Source: a bacterium HR25
GTDB taxonomy: Bacteria > Chloroflexota > Dehalococcoidia > SM23-28-2 > HRbin24
Direction: 5' to 3'
Length of the DNA stretch: 15,545 bases
NCBI GenBank assembly: GCA_002898615.1
Contig: BEIB01000014.1
Coordinates: 1-15,545, forward strand
Shown: in pieces, positions 6,365 through 12,788 of the stretch
How positions within the stretch are numbered: the stretch's first letter is position 1
How the letters are laid out: every line of letters starts with the position of its first letter
Notes under the pieces: generated by a model
The model's database searches: none
What the model was told of the DNA's origin: nothing
What the model saw: the letters and a program-made list of their open reading frames with translations, nothing else
Made by a program: the position numbers and the translations under genes

Positions 6365-8004
6365 GCGCCCCGGCCCTGAGCTATTCCCTGCTGGGCACCC
6401 GCCGGCGCATCGCCATCGTCGCGGGGTCGATGCTGGCCCTCTTCACGGCTGCCATGGATCAGACCCTGGTGAGCACGGCCCTCCCCCGCATCGTGGGGAG
6501 CCTGGGGGGCCTGGCCCTCTTCCCCTGGGTCTTCACCGCCTTCATGGTGGCCTCCACCACCGTCATCCCGGTGGTGGGCAAGCTGACGGACATGTACGGG
6601 CGGAAGCCCTTCTACATGGCGGGGGTGGCCATCCTGGTGGTGGGATCGGCGCTGTGCGGCTACTCCCAGAACATGGAGCAGCTCATCGCCTTCCGTGCTC
6701 TGCAGGGGTTCGGGGCGGGGACCATCATGGGGATCACGTTCGTCATCGTGGGGGACGTCTTCCCGCCGGCGGAGCGGGGCAAGTACGTGGGGCTCTTCTC
6801 CGGCGTCTTCGCCGCCGCCAGCATCCTAGGGCCCCTCATCGGCGGCGCGCTCACGGACTACGTGAGCTGGCGCTGGGTCTTCTACGTGAACCTGCCGCTG
6901 GGGGCCATCGCCCTGGCGGTGCTGGCCGTGGGCCTCCCCAATCTGCGGCCGGTGGCCCGCTCCCAGCCCCTGGACCGGTTGGGGCTGGCCCTCCTGCCGG
7001 GGGTGGTGGTGCCCCTGCTGCTGGCCTTCTCCTGGGCAGGCAGCCGCTTCCCCTGGGAATCGGCGCCGGTGATCGGCCTGCTGACGGTGGCAGCGGCGGT
7101 CTGCGCCCTCTTCTGCTGGGTGGAGACGCGGGCGGCCAACCCGGCCATCCCGCTGCAGCTCTTTCGCAACCAGGTGTTCAGCGTCTCCACGGCCGTCAGC
7201 TTCCTGACGGGGGTGGCCCTGTTCGGCGCCGTCTCTTTCATTCCCCTCTTCGTGCAGGGCGTCCTGGGGGCGACAGCCACCAACTCTGGCCTCATCACCA
7301 TGCCCATGACCATGGCCATAGCCCTTTCCAGCACCGTGGGCGGCCAGGCCATCGCCCGGCTGGGTAGGTACCGTGCGGTCTGCGTTCTGGGGCTGGCGGC
7401 CATGACCGGCGCTATGTTCTTCTTCTCCCGTCTGGGGCCGGAGAGCTCCCGCGGGGACGTGACGCTGGACATGGTGGTGCTGGGGGTGGGCCTGGGCCTC
7501 AGCCTGCCGGTGCTGACGCTGGCGGTGCAGAACTCGGTGCCCTACACCATGCTGGGGATCGCCACCACCACCGTCCTCTTCCTGCGCCAAGTGGGCGGCA
7601 TCATGGGGGTGGCCATCCTGGGCTCCCACATGAACGCCTCCTTCGACCGCAGGCTCTCCCAGGCCCTGCCACCGGAGGCGGCCAGCCTGCCCCCGGGCAT
7701 CCTGGCCCAGCTCCACGACCCCAACTTCATCCTCAGTCAGGAGCGCATGGCGGCCCTGCAGGCCCAGTTTCAGTCCCTGGGCGAGAGGGGCTCCCAGCTC
7801 TTCGGGCCGGTGCTGGAGGCAGCCCGGGACTCCCTGGCCCTGGCCATAGCGGAGGCCTTCTTCATTGCCTTCCTCCTCTGCCTGGTGTCGGTGGCGGTGG
7901 GGCTCTTCATGCGGGAGGTGCCGCTGCGCCGCGCCCACCTGCCGGAGCATAAGGAGGCGGTGCCCGCCGAGGGGGATGGCCTGCCGCCGTCCGTAGTCCA
8001 CTGA
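6361..8004 (+). CDS. MFS drug efflux transporter, DHA2 (EmrB/QacA) type, 547 aa
   Basis: Inner-membrane proton/drug antiporter of the 14-helix DHA2 family. Diagnostic motifs: the first-helix acid motif FTAAMDQTLVSTALPRI (28-44, Asp33), MFS motif A GKLTDMYGRKP (73-83) in loop 2-3, RALQGFGAG (112-120), and antiporter motif C GVFAAASILGPLIGG (148-162), followed by WRWVFYVNLPLG. The length and hydrophobic profile fit 14 TM helices; a longer soluble or extracytoplasmic stretch around residues 425-490 precedes the last helix. The ATG overlaps the marR stop by four bases. The reading frame stays open far upstream through marR, but that extension is not coding. Substrate is likely a hydrophobic or cationic toxic compound, undetermined. 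No EmrA-type membrane fusion partner is nearby, in keeping with a single-membrane cell envelope or a solo pump. Confidence 0.94.
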   Translation: MSAPALSYSLLGTRRRIAIVAGSMLALFTAAMDQTLVSTALPRIVGSLGGLALFPWVFTAFMVASTTVIPVVGKLTDMYGRKPFYMAGVAILVVGSALCGYSQNMEQLIAFRALQGFGAGTIMGITFVIVGDVFPPAERGKYVGLFSGVFAAASILGPLIGGALTDYVSWRWVFYVNLPLGAIALAVLAVGLPNLRPVARSQPLDRLGLALLPGVVVPLLLAFSWAGSRFPWESAPVIGLLTVAAAVCALFCWVETRAANPAIPLQLFRNQVFSVSTAVSFLTGVALFGAVSFIPLFVQGVLGATATNSGLITMPMTMAIALSSTVGGQAIARLGRYRAVCVLGLAAMTGAMFFFSRLGPESSRGDVTLDMVVLGVGLGLSLPVLTLAVQNSVPYTMLGIATTTVLFLRQVGGIMGVAILGSHMNASFDRRLSQALPPEAASLPPGILAQLHDPNFILSQERMAALQAQFQSLGERGSQLFGPVLEAARDSLALAIAEAFFIAFLLCLVSVAVGLFMREVPLRRAHLPEHKEAVPAEGDGLPPSVVH

Positions 8005-8011
8005 GAGAGCG

Positions 8012-8039
8012 GGCCGCCTCCCCCGTATACCGGGCGGCC
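8012..8039 (+). terminator. Weak GC hairpin after the efflux gene
   Basis: GGCCGCC (8012-8018) pairs with GGCGGCC (8033-8039) around a 14-base loop, beginning seven bases past the efflux stop. No U-tract follows, so it may only attenuate or protect the transcript end. It also occupies the place of a -35 box for the next gene. Confidence 0.35.
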
Positions 8040-8044
8040 GCCTG

Positions 8045-8050
8045 TATAAT
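8045..8050 (+). promoter_or_regulatory. Consensus -10 box (TATAAT) before the tungstate-binding protein gene
   Basis: A perfect TATAAT stands 11 bases before the ATG, so transcription would begin about 4-5 bases upstream of the start codon. No good -35 is found at 16-18 bases spacing. The only possible ribosome site is a short AGGG four bases before the ATG that such a transcript would barely include. A near-leaderless message is plausible. Confidence 0.5.
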
Positions 8051-8061
8051 CCAGCTAGGGA

Positions 8062-8892
8062 ATGGCACGCTGGCTGACGCTGCTGGCCGGCCTCCTCCTC
8101 GTCACCGCGCTCGCTGGCGCCTGCCGAGGGGGCGGCCAGGCGATAATCCTGGCCACCACCACCAGCGTTTACGATACCGGCCTCATGGACGCCATCGTCC
8201 TCGCCTTCGAGGAGGCCACGGGCCTGCGACTGAAGGTGGTGCCGGTGGGCTCCGGCCAGGCGCTCCGCCTGGGCCGGGAGGGCCAGGCGGACGTCCTGCT
8301 GGTACACTCCCCGGAGGCGGAGGCCCGGTTCATGGCGGAGGGCTACGGCCGGGAGCGGCGGCTGGTGATGGTCAACTACTTCGTCGTGGTAGGGCCGGCG
8401 GACGACCCGGCCGGCGTCCGGGGAGCGGCATCGGCCCAGGAGGCGTTCCAGCGCATCGCCCGTAGCGGCGCCCCCTTCTACAGCCGGGCCGATGGCTCCG
8501 GCACCCACGAGCGGGAGCGGGCCATCTGGGCCCGCCTGGGCCTCGACCCCACCGGCCAGCCCTGGTACCACGAGGTGGGGGCCGGACAGGCCCAGACCCT
8601 CCTGGCCGCCAGCGAACAGCGCGGCTACGCCCTCACCGACAAGGGCACCTACTTGGGCCTCTCCCGCCGGCTGGCCCTGACGGTGCTGGTAGAGGGAGAC
8701 CCCTTCCTCAGGAACGAGTACCACGTCATCACCGTCGATCCCGCCAGGAGCCCCCACGTGAACGCCGCCGGCGCCGCCGCCCTGGCCGACTTCCTGGTCT
8801 CCCCCCAGGGCCAGCGGATCATCGGCAGCTTCGGCGTGCGGGAGTTCGGAGAGCCCCTCTTCCAGCCAGTGGCCCTGGCCGCCGGGAGGTGA
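8062..8892 (+). CDS. tupA: Tungstate ABC transporter substrate-binding lipoprotein (TupA-like), 276 aa
   Basis: Extracytoplasmic oxyanion-binding component. A signal peptide (hydrophobic 5-19) ends in AGAC with lipidation Cys21. The mature protein carries the TupA-type motifs: ATTTSVYDTGLMDAI (31-45), VGSGQALRLGREGQADVLLVHSPEAE (62-87), SRADGSGTHERE (141-152), and a YALTDKGTYL segment. The TTTS and DGSGTH stretches are the usual oxyanion contacts in this family. These motifs fit TupA better than ModA, and tungstate is therefore the preferred substrate, with molybdate possible. It is followed at once by the permease and ATPase genes. In one conserved stretch it reads VMVNYFVVVGP, with Tyr where Asp is common in this family. 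Tungstate would feed pterin-dependent oxidoreductases, none of which is in the window. Confidence 0.9.
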   Translation: MARWLTLLAGLLLVTALAGACRGGGQAIILATTTSVYDTGLMDAIVLAFEEATGLRLKVVPVGSGQALRLGREGQADVLLVHSPEAEARFMAEGYGRERRLVMVNYFVVVGPADDPAGVRGAASAQEAFQRIARSGAPFYSRADGSGTHERERAIWARLGLDPTGQPWYHEVGAGQAQTLLAASEQRGYALTDKGTYLGLSRRLALTVLVEGDPFLRNEYHVITVDPARSPHVNAAGAAALADFLVSPQGQRIIGSFGVREFGEPLFQPVALAAGR

Positions 8893-8903
8893 GGCGACAA
8901 GGG

Positions 8904-9602
8904 ATGGAGACGATCATCGAGGGCGTGAGGGAGGCGTTCCGGCTCCTCCTGCGGGGCGACAGCGAGGTCTACAGCACGGCCGCCCGCTCCATCGTCATCT
9001 CGGGGCTGGCCACCGTCATCGGCCTGGCGGCGGGCGGGGCGCTGGGGATGTTCCTGGGGCTGCAGTCCTTCCCCGGCCGCGGCCTCGTCCTGGCCCTGGT
9101 GAACACGGGGATGGCGCTGCCGCCGGTGGTGGTGGGACTCGTCGTCTTCCTGCTCCTGAGCCGGGAGGGCCCGGCGGGGAAGCTGGGCCTCCTCTTCACG
9201 CCCGCCGCCATGGTCATCGCCCAGGCCGTGCTGGTGACCCCCATAGTGGCGGGTCTGACGGCGACGGGTGTCCAGGCCATCCGCCCCCAGTTGCGATGGC
9301 AGATCCTGGCCCTGGGCGCCTCTCGCTGGCAGTACGCCTGGCTCCTCCTGCGGGAGGCCCGCCTCACCTTCATGGCCGCCGCCATGCTGGCCTTCGGCAT
9401 GGCCATCCATGAGGTGGGCGCCTCCCTGATGGTGGGTGGCAACATCCAGGGGGAGACGCGCGTCCTCACCACGTCCATCGTCCTGGAGACGATGCGGGGC
9501 AACTTCGAGACGGCCATCGCTCTCTCTTTCGTCCTGCTGGGGCTCATGTACCTGACCATACTGGGCCTCACTCTGGTGCAGCAGCGGAGGCCGGCGCCGT
9601 GA
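8904..9602 (+). CDS. tupB: Tungstate ABC transporter permease (TupB-like), 232 aa
   Basis: Integral membrane subunit with five or six hydrophobic helices. It has the binding-protein-dependent transport loop at about residues 131-152 (RWQILALGASRWQYAWLLLREA), which docks on the ATPase. The TM layout, the N-terminal region VYSTAARSIVISGLATVIG and the segment MALPPVVVGLVVFLLLS match TupB permeases. ATG at 8904 is chosen because GGGAGGTGAGG lies just upstream (8884-8894, overlapping the tupA stop). A GTG at 8889 inside that ribosome site is the less likely alternative. The stop overlaps the ATPase start by four bases (GTGA), showing coupled translation. Confidence 0.92.
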   Translation: METIIEGVREAFRLLLRGDSEVYSTAARSIVISGLATVIGLAAGGALGMFLGLQSFPGRGLVLALVNTGMALPPVVVGLVVFLLLSREGPAGKLGLLFTPAAMVIAQAVLVTPIVAGLTATGVQAIRPQLRWQILALGASRWQYAWLLLREARLTFMAAAMLAFGMAIHEVGASLMVGGNIQGETRVLTTSIVLETMRGNFETAIALSFVLLGLMYLTILGLTLVQQRRPAP

Positions 9603-10726
9603 CGCCTCCCAAGCTGGCGGTGCGAGGTCTGGCCCTGGCCCGCGGGGGTCGCCTCATCCTGGAGGTGCCGGATCTGGCGGTGCAGGCGGGGGAGGTGCTG
9701 GCGGTAGTGGGGCCCAACGGCGCCGGCAAGAGCGCCCTCATCCGCGTCCTGGCCCTCCTGGAACGGCCCACGCGAGGGGAGGTGCTCATGGACGGTCGGC
9801 CGGTGACGGGCCCCCTCCTCCCCTACCGCCGGCGGATGGCGGTGGTCTTCCAGGAGCCGCTACTGCTGGACACCACGGTGGAGGGGAACGTGCGGGCCGG
9901 CCTGGCCCTGCGGGGCGTCCCTCGCCGGGAGCAGGAGCGAAGGACAGCCCGCTGGCTGGAGCGGTTGGGCATAGCTCACCTGGCCCGTCGCTCCGTACGG
10001 CATCTCTCCGGTGGGGAGGCGCAACGGGTGAGCCTGGCGCGGGCGCTGGTGCTGGAGCCAGAGGTACTCCTCCTGGACGAGCCCTTCGCCGCCCTGGACG
10101 CCCCCACCCACCGGGAGCTGCTGGGGGAGCTGGAGGGAGTCCTGCGGGAGACCGCCACCACCGTCGTCTTCGTCACCCACGACCGGTCCGATGCCCTCCG
10201 CCTGGGGCACCGTCTGGCCGTCCTCATGGAGGGAAGGCTGCGCCAGGTGGGGCCGCCGGAGGAGGTCTTCTCCCAGCCGGCCGACCCCGAGGTGGCCACC
10301 TTCCTGGGCGTGGAGAACGTGCTGCCCGGCCAGGCGCTGGGCCGGGAGGGCGGGCTGATGGCGGTGGAGGTGGGGCCGCACCGCCTCCAGGCGGTGACAG
10401 AGGAGCGCCTGGAGGGGCCGGTGTGGGTCTGTGTCCGTCCGGAGCACCTGGTGCTGGGGCCCGTCTACCAGGGAGAGGGGCCCAGCAGCGCCCGCAACCG
10501 GGTGCCGGGCGTGGTGCGGCGCCTCACCCCCCTGGGCATGGGCGATCAGGTGCGGGCAGACCTGGACTGCGGCTTCCCCCTGGTGGCCTACATCACCGCC
10601 CAGGCGGCGGAGGAGCTGGAGCTGCGCCCCGGCAGGCCGGTAGTGGCCACCTTCAAGGCCAGCACCGTCCACCTCATCCCGCGGGAGGGCGGACCAGGGA
10701 GGCCAGAAGGTCCAGGCGGTCGCTGA
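9599..10726 (+). CDS. tupC: Tungstate/molybdate ABC transporter ATPase with TOBE domain, 375 aa
   Basis: Cytosolic ATPase that drives import. Seen: Walker A GPNGAGKS (38-45), Q-loop VFQEPLL with Gln85, signature LSGGEAQRVSLARAL (136-150), Walker B VLLLDE (156-161), D-loop ALD, and switch His194 in VTHDRSDAL. A C-terminal extension of about 135 residues includes VRPEHLVL, RNRVPGVVRRLTPLG and VVATFKASTVHLIP, the pattern of TOBE/Mop-like oxyanion-binding domains of ModC/WtpC-type ATPases. Minimal TupC proteins lack this, so activity may be trans-inhibited by cytosolic oxyanion. The GTG start overlaps tupB. The last 53 bases overlap, in antisense, the end of the minus-strand phosphodiesterase gene; the tail RPEGPGGR is low-complexity. 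The name tupC follows operon context. Confidence 0.9.
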   Translation: MTPPKLAVRGLALARGGRLILEVPDLAVQAGEVLAVVGPNGAGKSALIRVLALLERPTRGEVLMDGRPVTGPLLPYRRRMAVVFQEPLLLDTTVEGNVRAGLALRGVPRREQERRTARWLERLGIAHLARRSVRHLSGGEAQRVSLARALVLEPEVLLLDEPFAALDAPTHRELLGELEGVLRETATTVVFVTHDRSDALRLGHRLAVLMEGRLRQVGPPEEVFSQPADPEVATFLGVENVLPGQALGREGGLMAVEVGPHRLQAVTEERLEGPVWVCVRPEHLVLGPVYQGEGPSSARNRVPGVVRRLTPLGMGDQVRADLDCGFPLVAYITAQAAEELELRPGRPVVATFKASTVHLIPREGGPGRPEGPGGR

Positions 10727-11408
10727 TGACGCCTTCGACGCCCAGGGCCAGCACGCGCTCCAGTTCGGCGGCGTCGTTGATGCACCAGCAGTAGAAGCCC
10801 AGCCCCCTCTCCCGCAGGAGGGAGGCTGTCTCCTCCGTGGCCAGGGAGCGGTGCAGGCAGAGGCCATCGGGCGGGGGCTCCCGGTCCAGTCGGGGCCACA
10901 GGCGGGCCCACTGGACGGCTGTCTGGACGCTGTAGCGGATGGCTAGTCCAGGGACAGCCTCCCGCAGGACGTCCAGGAGGCGCCAGTTCTGGCCACAGAC
11001 GACCACGCCACCGTCCCGCCCGCATCCCTCCAGCAGTCGCCCCAGCGCCCGCCCGAAGGAGAGGGCGGCGCGGCGGCTGTACTCTCCCTTGGCGTCCAAG
11101 AGGAGCCACAGGCGACCGTCCAGGCGGGCTAGCGCCTCGTCCACAGCGAGAGGGTGCACGTCCAGCCGCAGGTAGAGGGGGCCCAGCGAGAGGGCCCAGG
11201 GGCCCAGGCCGTGGGGGGCGTGCTTGCGCCAGTCGGCCAGGACGGGCAGGGGGCCCAGGCGTCGTTCGTGGCGGGCCCATAGCCGCCCCCGGGCGAACCA
11301 GACGTCCGCCTCCACCATGTCCAGGGGGACGGCGAGGGCGGCCTCCAGCAGGTCCCGTCTGTTGCCGTATCCGTGGCCTATGGCCAGGGGCCTACCCCTA
11401 CCCCTCAA
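10674..11408 (-). CDS. Glycerophosphodiester phosphodiesterase family protein, 244 aa
   Basis: TIM-barrel enzyme family that hydrolyses glycerophosphodiesters to glycerol-3-phosphate and an alcohol. Seen: AIGHGYGNR (9-17) with His12 at the first catalytic position (usually HRG; here HGYGN), MVEADVWFARGRLWARHE (31-48) giving Glu33, Asp35 and the second catalytic His47, LLLDAKG (102-108), and the C-terminal CWCINDAAELERVLALGVEGVISDRLDLL. No signal peptide, so probably cytosolic. The acid in LDAK replaces the common Glu of the E-x-K motif. The loop following His47 is short. The start is TTG, inside the end of the SirB1-like gene with GAGGAA upstream, so it is the last gene of a coupled operon. 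It overlaps the end of tupC tail to tail by 53 bases. Native substrate is unproven. Confidence 0.88.
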   Translation of the reverse strand: MRGRGRPLAIGHGYGNRRDLLEAALAVPLDMVEADVWFARGRLWARHERRLGPLPVLADWRKHAPHGLGPWALSLGPLYLRLDVHPLAVDEALARLDGRLWLLLDAKGEYSRRAALSFGRALGRLLEGCGRDGGVVVCGQNWRLLDVLREAVPGLAIRYSVQTAVQWARLWPRLDREPPPDGLCLHRSLATEETASLLRERGLGFYCWCINDAAELERVLALGVEGVISDRLDLLASLVRPPAG

Positions 11409-12258
11409 ACGCCTCTTCCCCTCCCGGTCTCGGCACCCGCTCCCGCGCCATCTCCAGCACCTTGGCGATGCGCGAGGCGTCCTCGGCGTCCCCGCGGTAG
11501 GCCAGGTAGGTCTCCAGGTCGCGTCGGGCCAGACGGTAATGGCCCAGGTGGTAGTGCACCAGGCCGCGGTCGCGGACCTCGTCCAGGTCCCACGGGGCGA
11601 TGAGAAGGATGAGCTCGATGACGGCCAGGGAGCGGGCGTACTCCTCCCGGCCCACGTAGATGGACTTCAGGTTGTGGAGGAGGCGCAGGAGGATCTGGCG
11701 CTTAGTGACGGCGCCCAGGTGGTGGGGCTGGAAGAGGTCGGGGTCGCCGGTGGCCTGATAGACCCGCTCCTGGCAGTCCTCCGGACTGAGGATCATGCCG
11801 TCATAGAAGGGATCTATGTATATCTCTTCGTCCGAGTCCACGTACTTGACGATGAAGTGTCCCGGCAGGCCCACCCCCTGCATGGGGAACCCCAGACGCC
11901 AGGCCACCTCCAGGTAGAGGATAGAGAGGGTCACCGGGATGCCCAGCCGTCGCTCCAGCACCTGGTTCAGATAGCAGTTGGCGGGGTCGTAGTAGTTGCG
12001 GCGGTCGCCCTGGAAGCCCAGCTCGTGGAAGAGGCCGCGGTTGATGGCGCCGATGACCTGGTATATGCCGGCGCCTGGACGCACCCAGCTACGGCACTCG
12101 CAGGCGATGTTGTCCAGCCAGCGCAGGTAGCCCTCCACGTCCAGGCCGGGGTATTCCTCGCAGGCGATGAGGAGGGCCGCCTCGGCCAGATCTATCTGGG
12201 CATCGGGGCGACGGCTCAGCTTGGCCAGGGCGCGTCGGTGCCAGCGAGAGCTTTTCAC
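11398..12258 (-). CDS. SirB1-like transglutaminase-fold protein with C-terminal TPR, 286 aa
   Basis: Matches the SirB1 family (transglutaminase-core-2 plus tetratricopeptide), a widespread bacterial protein of unclear biochemical role. Seen: helical N-terminus IDLAEAALLIACEEYPGLDVEGYL (22-45), NCYLNQVLERRLGIPVTLSILYLEVAWRLG (94-123), GVGLPGHFIVKY (128-139) with the conserved His134, EIYIDPFYDG (145-154) with Asp149, then TPR-type helices from about 190 to the end (RSLAVIELILLIAPWDLDEVRDRGLVHYHLG). Cys95 sits near the position of the papain-fold nucleophile, while many relatives have Ser there, so catalysis is uncertain. The GTG start overlaps the DinB-like stop as GTGA; the stop overlaps the phosphodiesterase start. 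A role as scaffold or adaptor is as plausible as an enzyme. Confidence 0.9.
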   Translation of the reverse strand: MKSSRWHRRALAKLSRRPDAQIDLAEAALLIACEEYPGLDVEGYLRWLDNIACECRSWVRPGAGIYQVIGAINRGLFHELGFQGDRRNYYDPANCYLNQVLERRLGIPVTLSILYLEVAWRLGFPMQGVGLPGHFIVKYVDSDEEIYIDPFYDGMILSPEDCQERVYQATGDPDLFQPHHLGAVTKRQILLRLLHNLKSIYVGREEYARSLAVIELILLIAPWDLDEVRDRGLVHYHLGHYRLARRDLETYLAYRGDAEDASRIAKVLEMARERVPRPGGEEAFEG

Positions 12259-12713
12259 CGCCCTCCTCCTGTCTGACGGTAGGCCGCCCGCAGGTCGGCC
12301 AACTGCCGGGCACAGGCCTCGTACTCGTCCGCCGCCATCTCGATGAGCCGGGCCAGGGTGAGCCCCTCGCCGCTCTCCTGGCCGACGACCCGGCCCATGT
12401 CCTGGGGCTGGAGGTCGTGCAGCAGGTTAGCGAGACGACGATGCACCACCTGGAAGCTGATGGCCGCCTCCCGGGGGGAGTGGTACTGGGCGCGCTGCAG
12501 ACAGGCAGGGGGCGGCAGGCCGCGGGCCCGCGCCACCTGGACGGCGAAGAAGAAGTTGACGCGGTCGGCCAGCTCCTCTAGGAGGCGGCGCACGGAGCGT
12601 CCGTCCCCGGACTCCCAGGCGAACTCCTCTGGCGCCGTCCCCTCCAGCACCGTCAGGAGCCGCACCTTGGCCTCCTCCAGGCGGCGCAGTAGCTCCTCTG
12701 GCCCTCGTGTCAT
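12255..12713 (-). CDS. DinB-like four-helix-bundle protein, 152 aa
   Basis: Predicted member of the DinB/YfiT (DUF664) superfamily: four amphipathic helices with a short loop-rich middle, cytosolic. Visible parts are EELLRRLEEAKVRLLTVLEG (6-25), SVRRLLEELADRVNFFFAVQVARA (40-63), an ISFQVVHRRLANLLHDL helix (85-101), and LTLARLIEMAADEYEACARQLADL (118-141). Metal-binding DinB proteins usually use three His residues, one in helix 2 and two in helix 4. Those positions here hold Asp/Asn and Asp/Glu, and helix 4 has no His, so it may bind no metal or use acids instead. ATG with GGAG five bases upstream. First gene of a tightly overlapping operon with the SirB1-like and phosphodiesterase genes. The superfamily assignment rests on architecture and pattern, and is moderately sure. 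Confidence 0.72.
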   Translation of the reverse strand: MTRGPEELLRRLEEAKVRLLTVLEGTAPEEFAWESGDGRSVRRLLEELADRVNFFFAVQVARARGLPPPACLQRAQYHSPREAAISFQVVHRRLANLLHDLQPQDMGRVVGQESGEGLTLARLIEMAADEYEACARQLADLRAAYRQTGGGR

Positions 12714-12759
12714 GCCTACTCCAGTCCCAGCCCCTCTCGCCGGGCCGGCGTCTCCATAA

Positions 12760-12788
12760 AGTGTAGCCCACAGGCCGCTCTACGCCAA
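12760..12788 (-). promoter_or_regulatory. Promoter of the DinB-SirB1-phosphodiesterase operon
   Basis: Minus-strand -35 TTGGCG (12783-12788), 17-base spacer and -10 TACACT (12760-12765), each four of six to consensus. The -35 lies within the last codons of the upstream Nudix-eIF2B gene. Predicted start of transcription near 12753 gives a leader of about 40 bases. Confidence 0.55.

Noticed and set aside
8005..8061. Possible molybdate/tungstate riboswitch before the transporter
   Set aside because: Only 57 bases are available, with one weak hairpin and a -10 box 11 bases from the start. There is no room for a Moco/Tuco-type aptamer in the transcript.
6826..8757. Long minus-strand open frame (about 643 codons) opposite the efflux and tungstate-binding genes
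   Set aside because: It spans two real genes and their intergenic gap, is rich in Gly/Gln/His/Glu, and has no motif. It is a GC-bias shadow.
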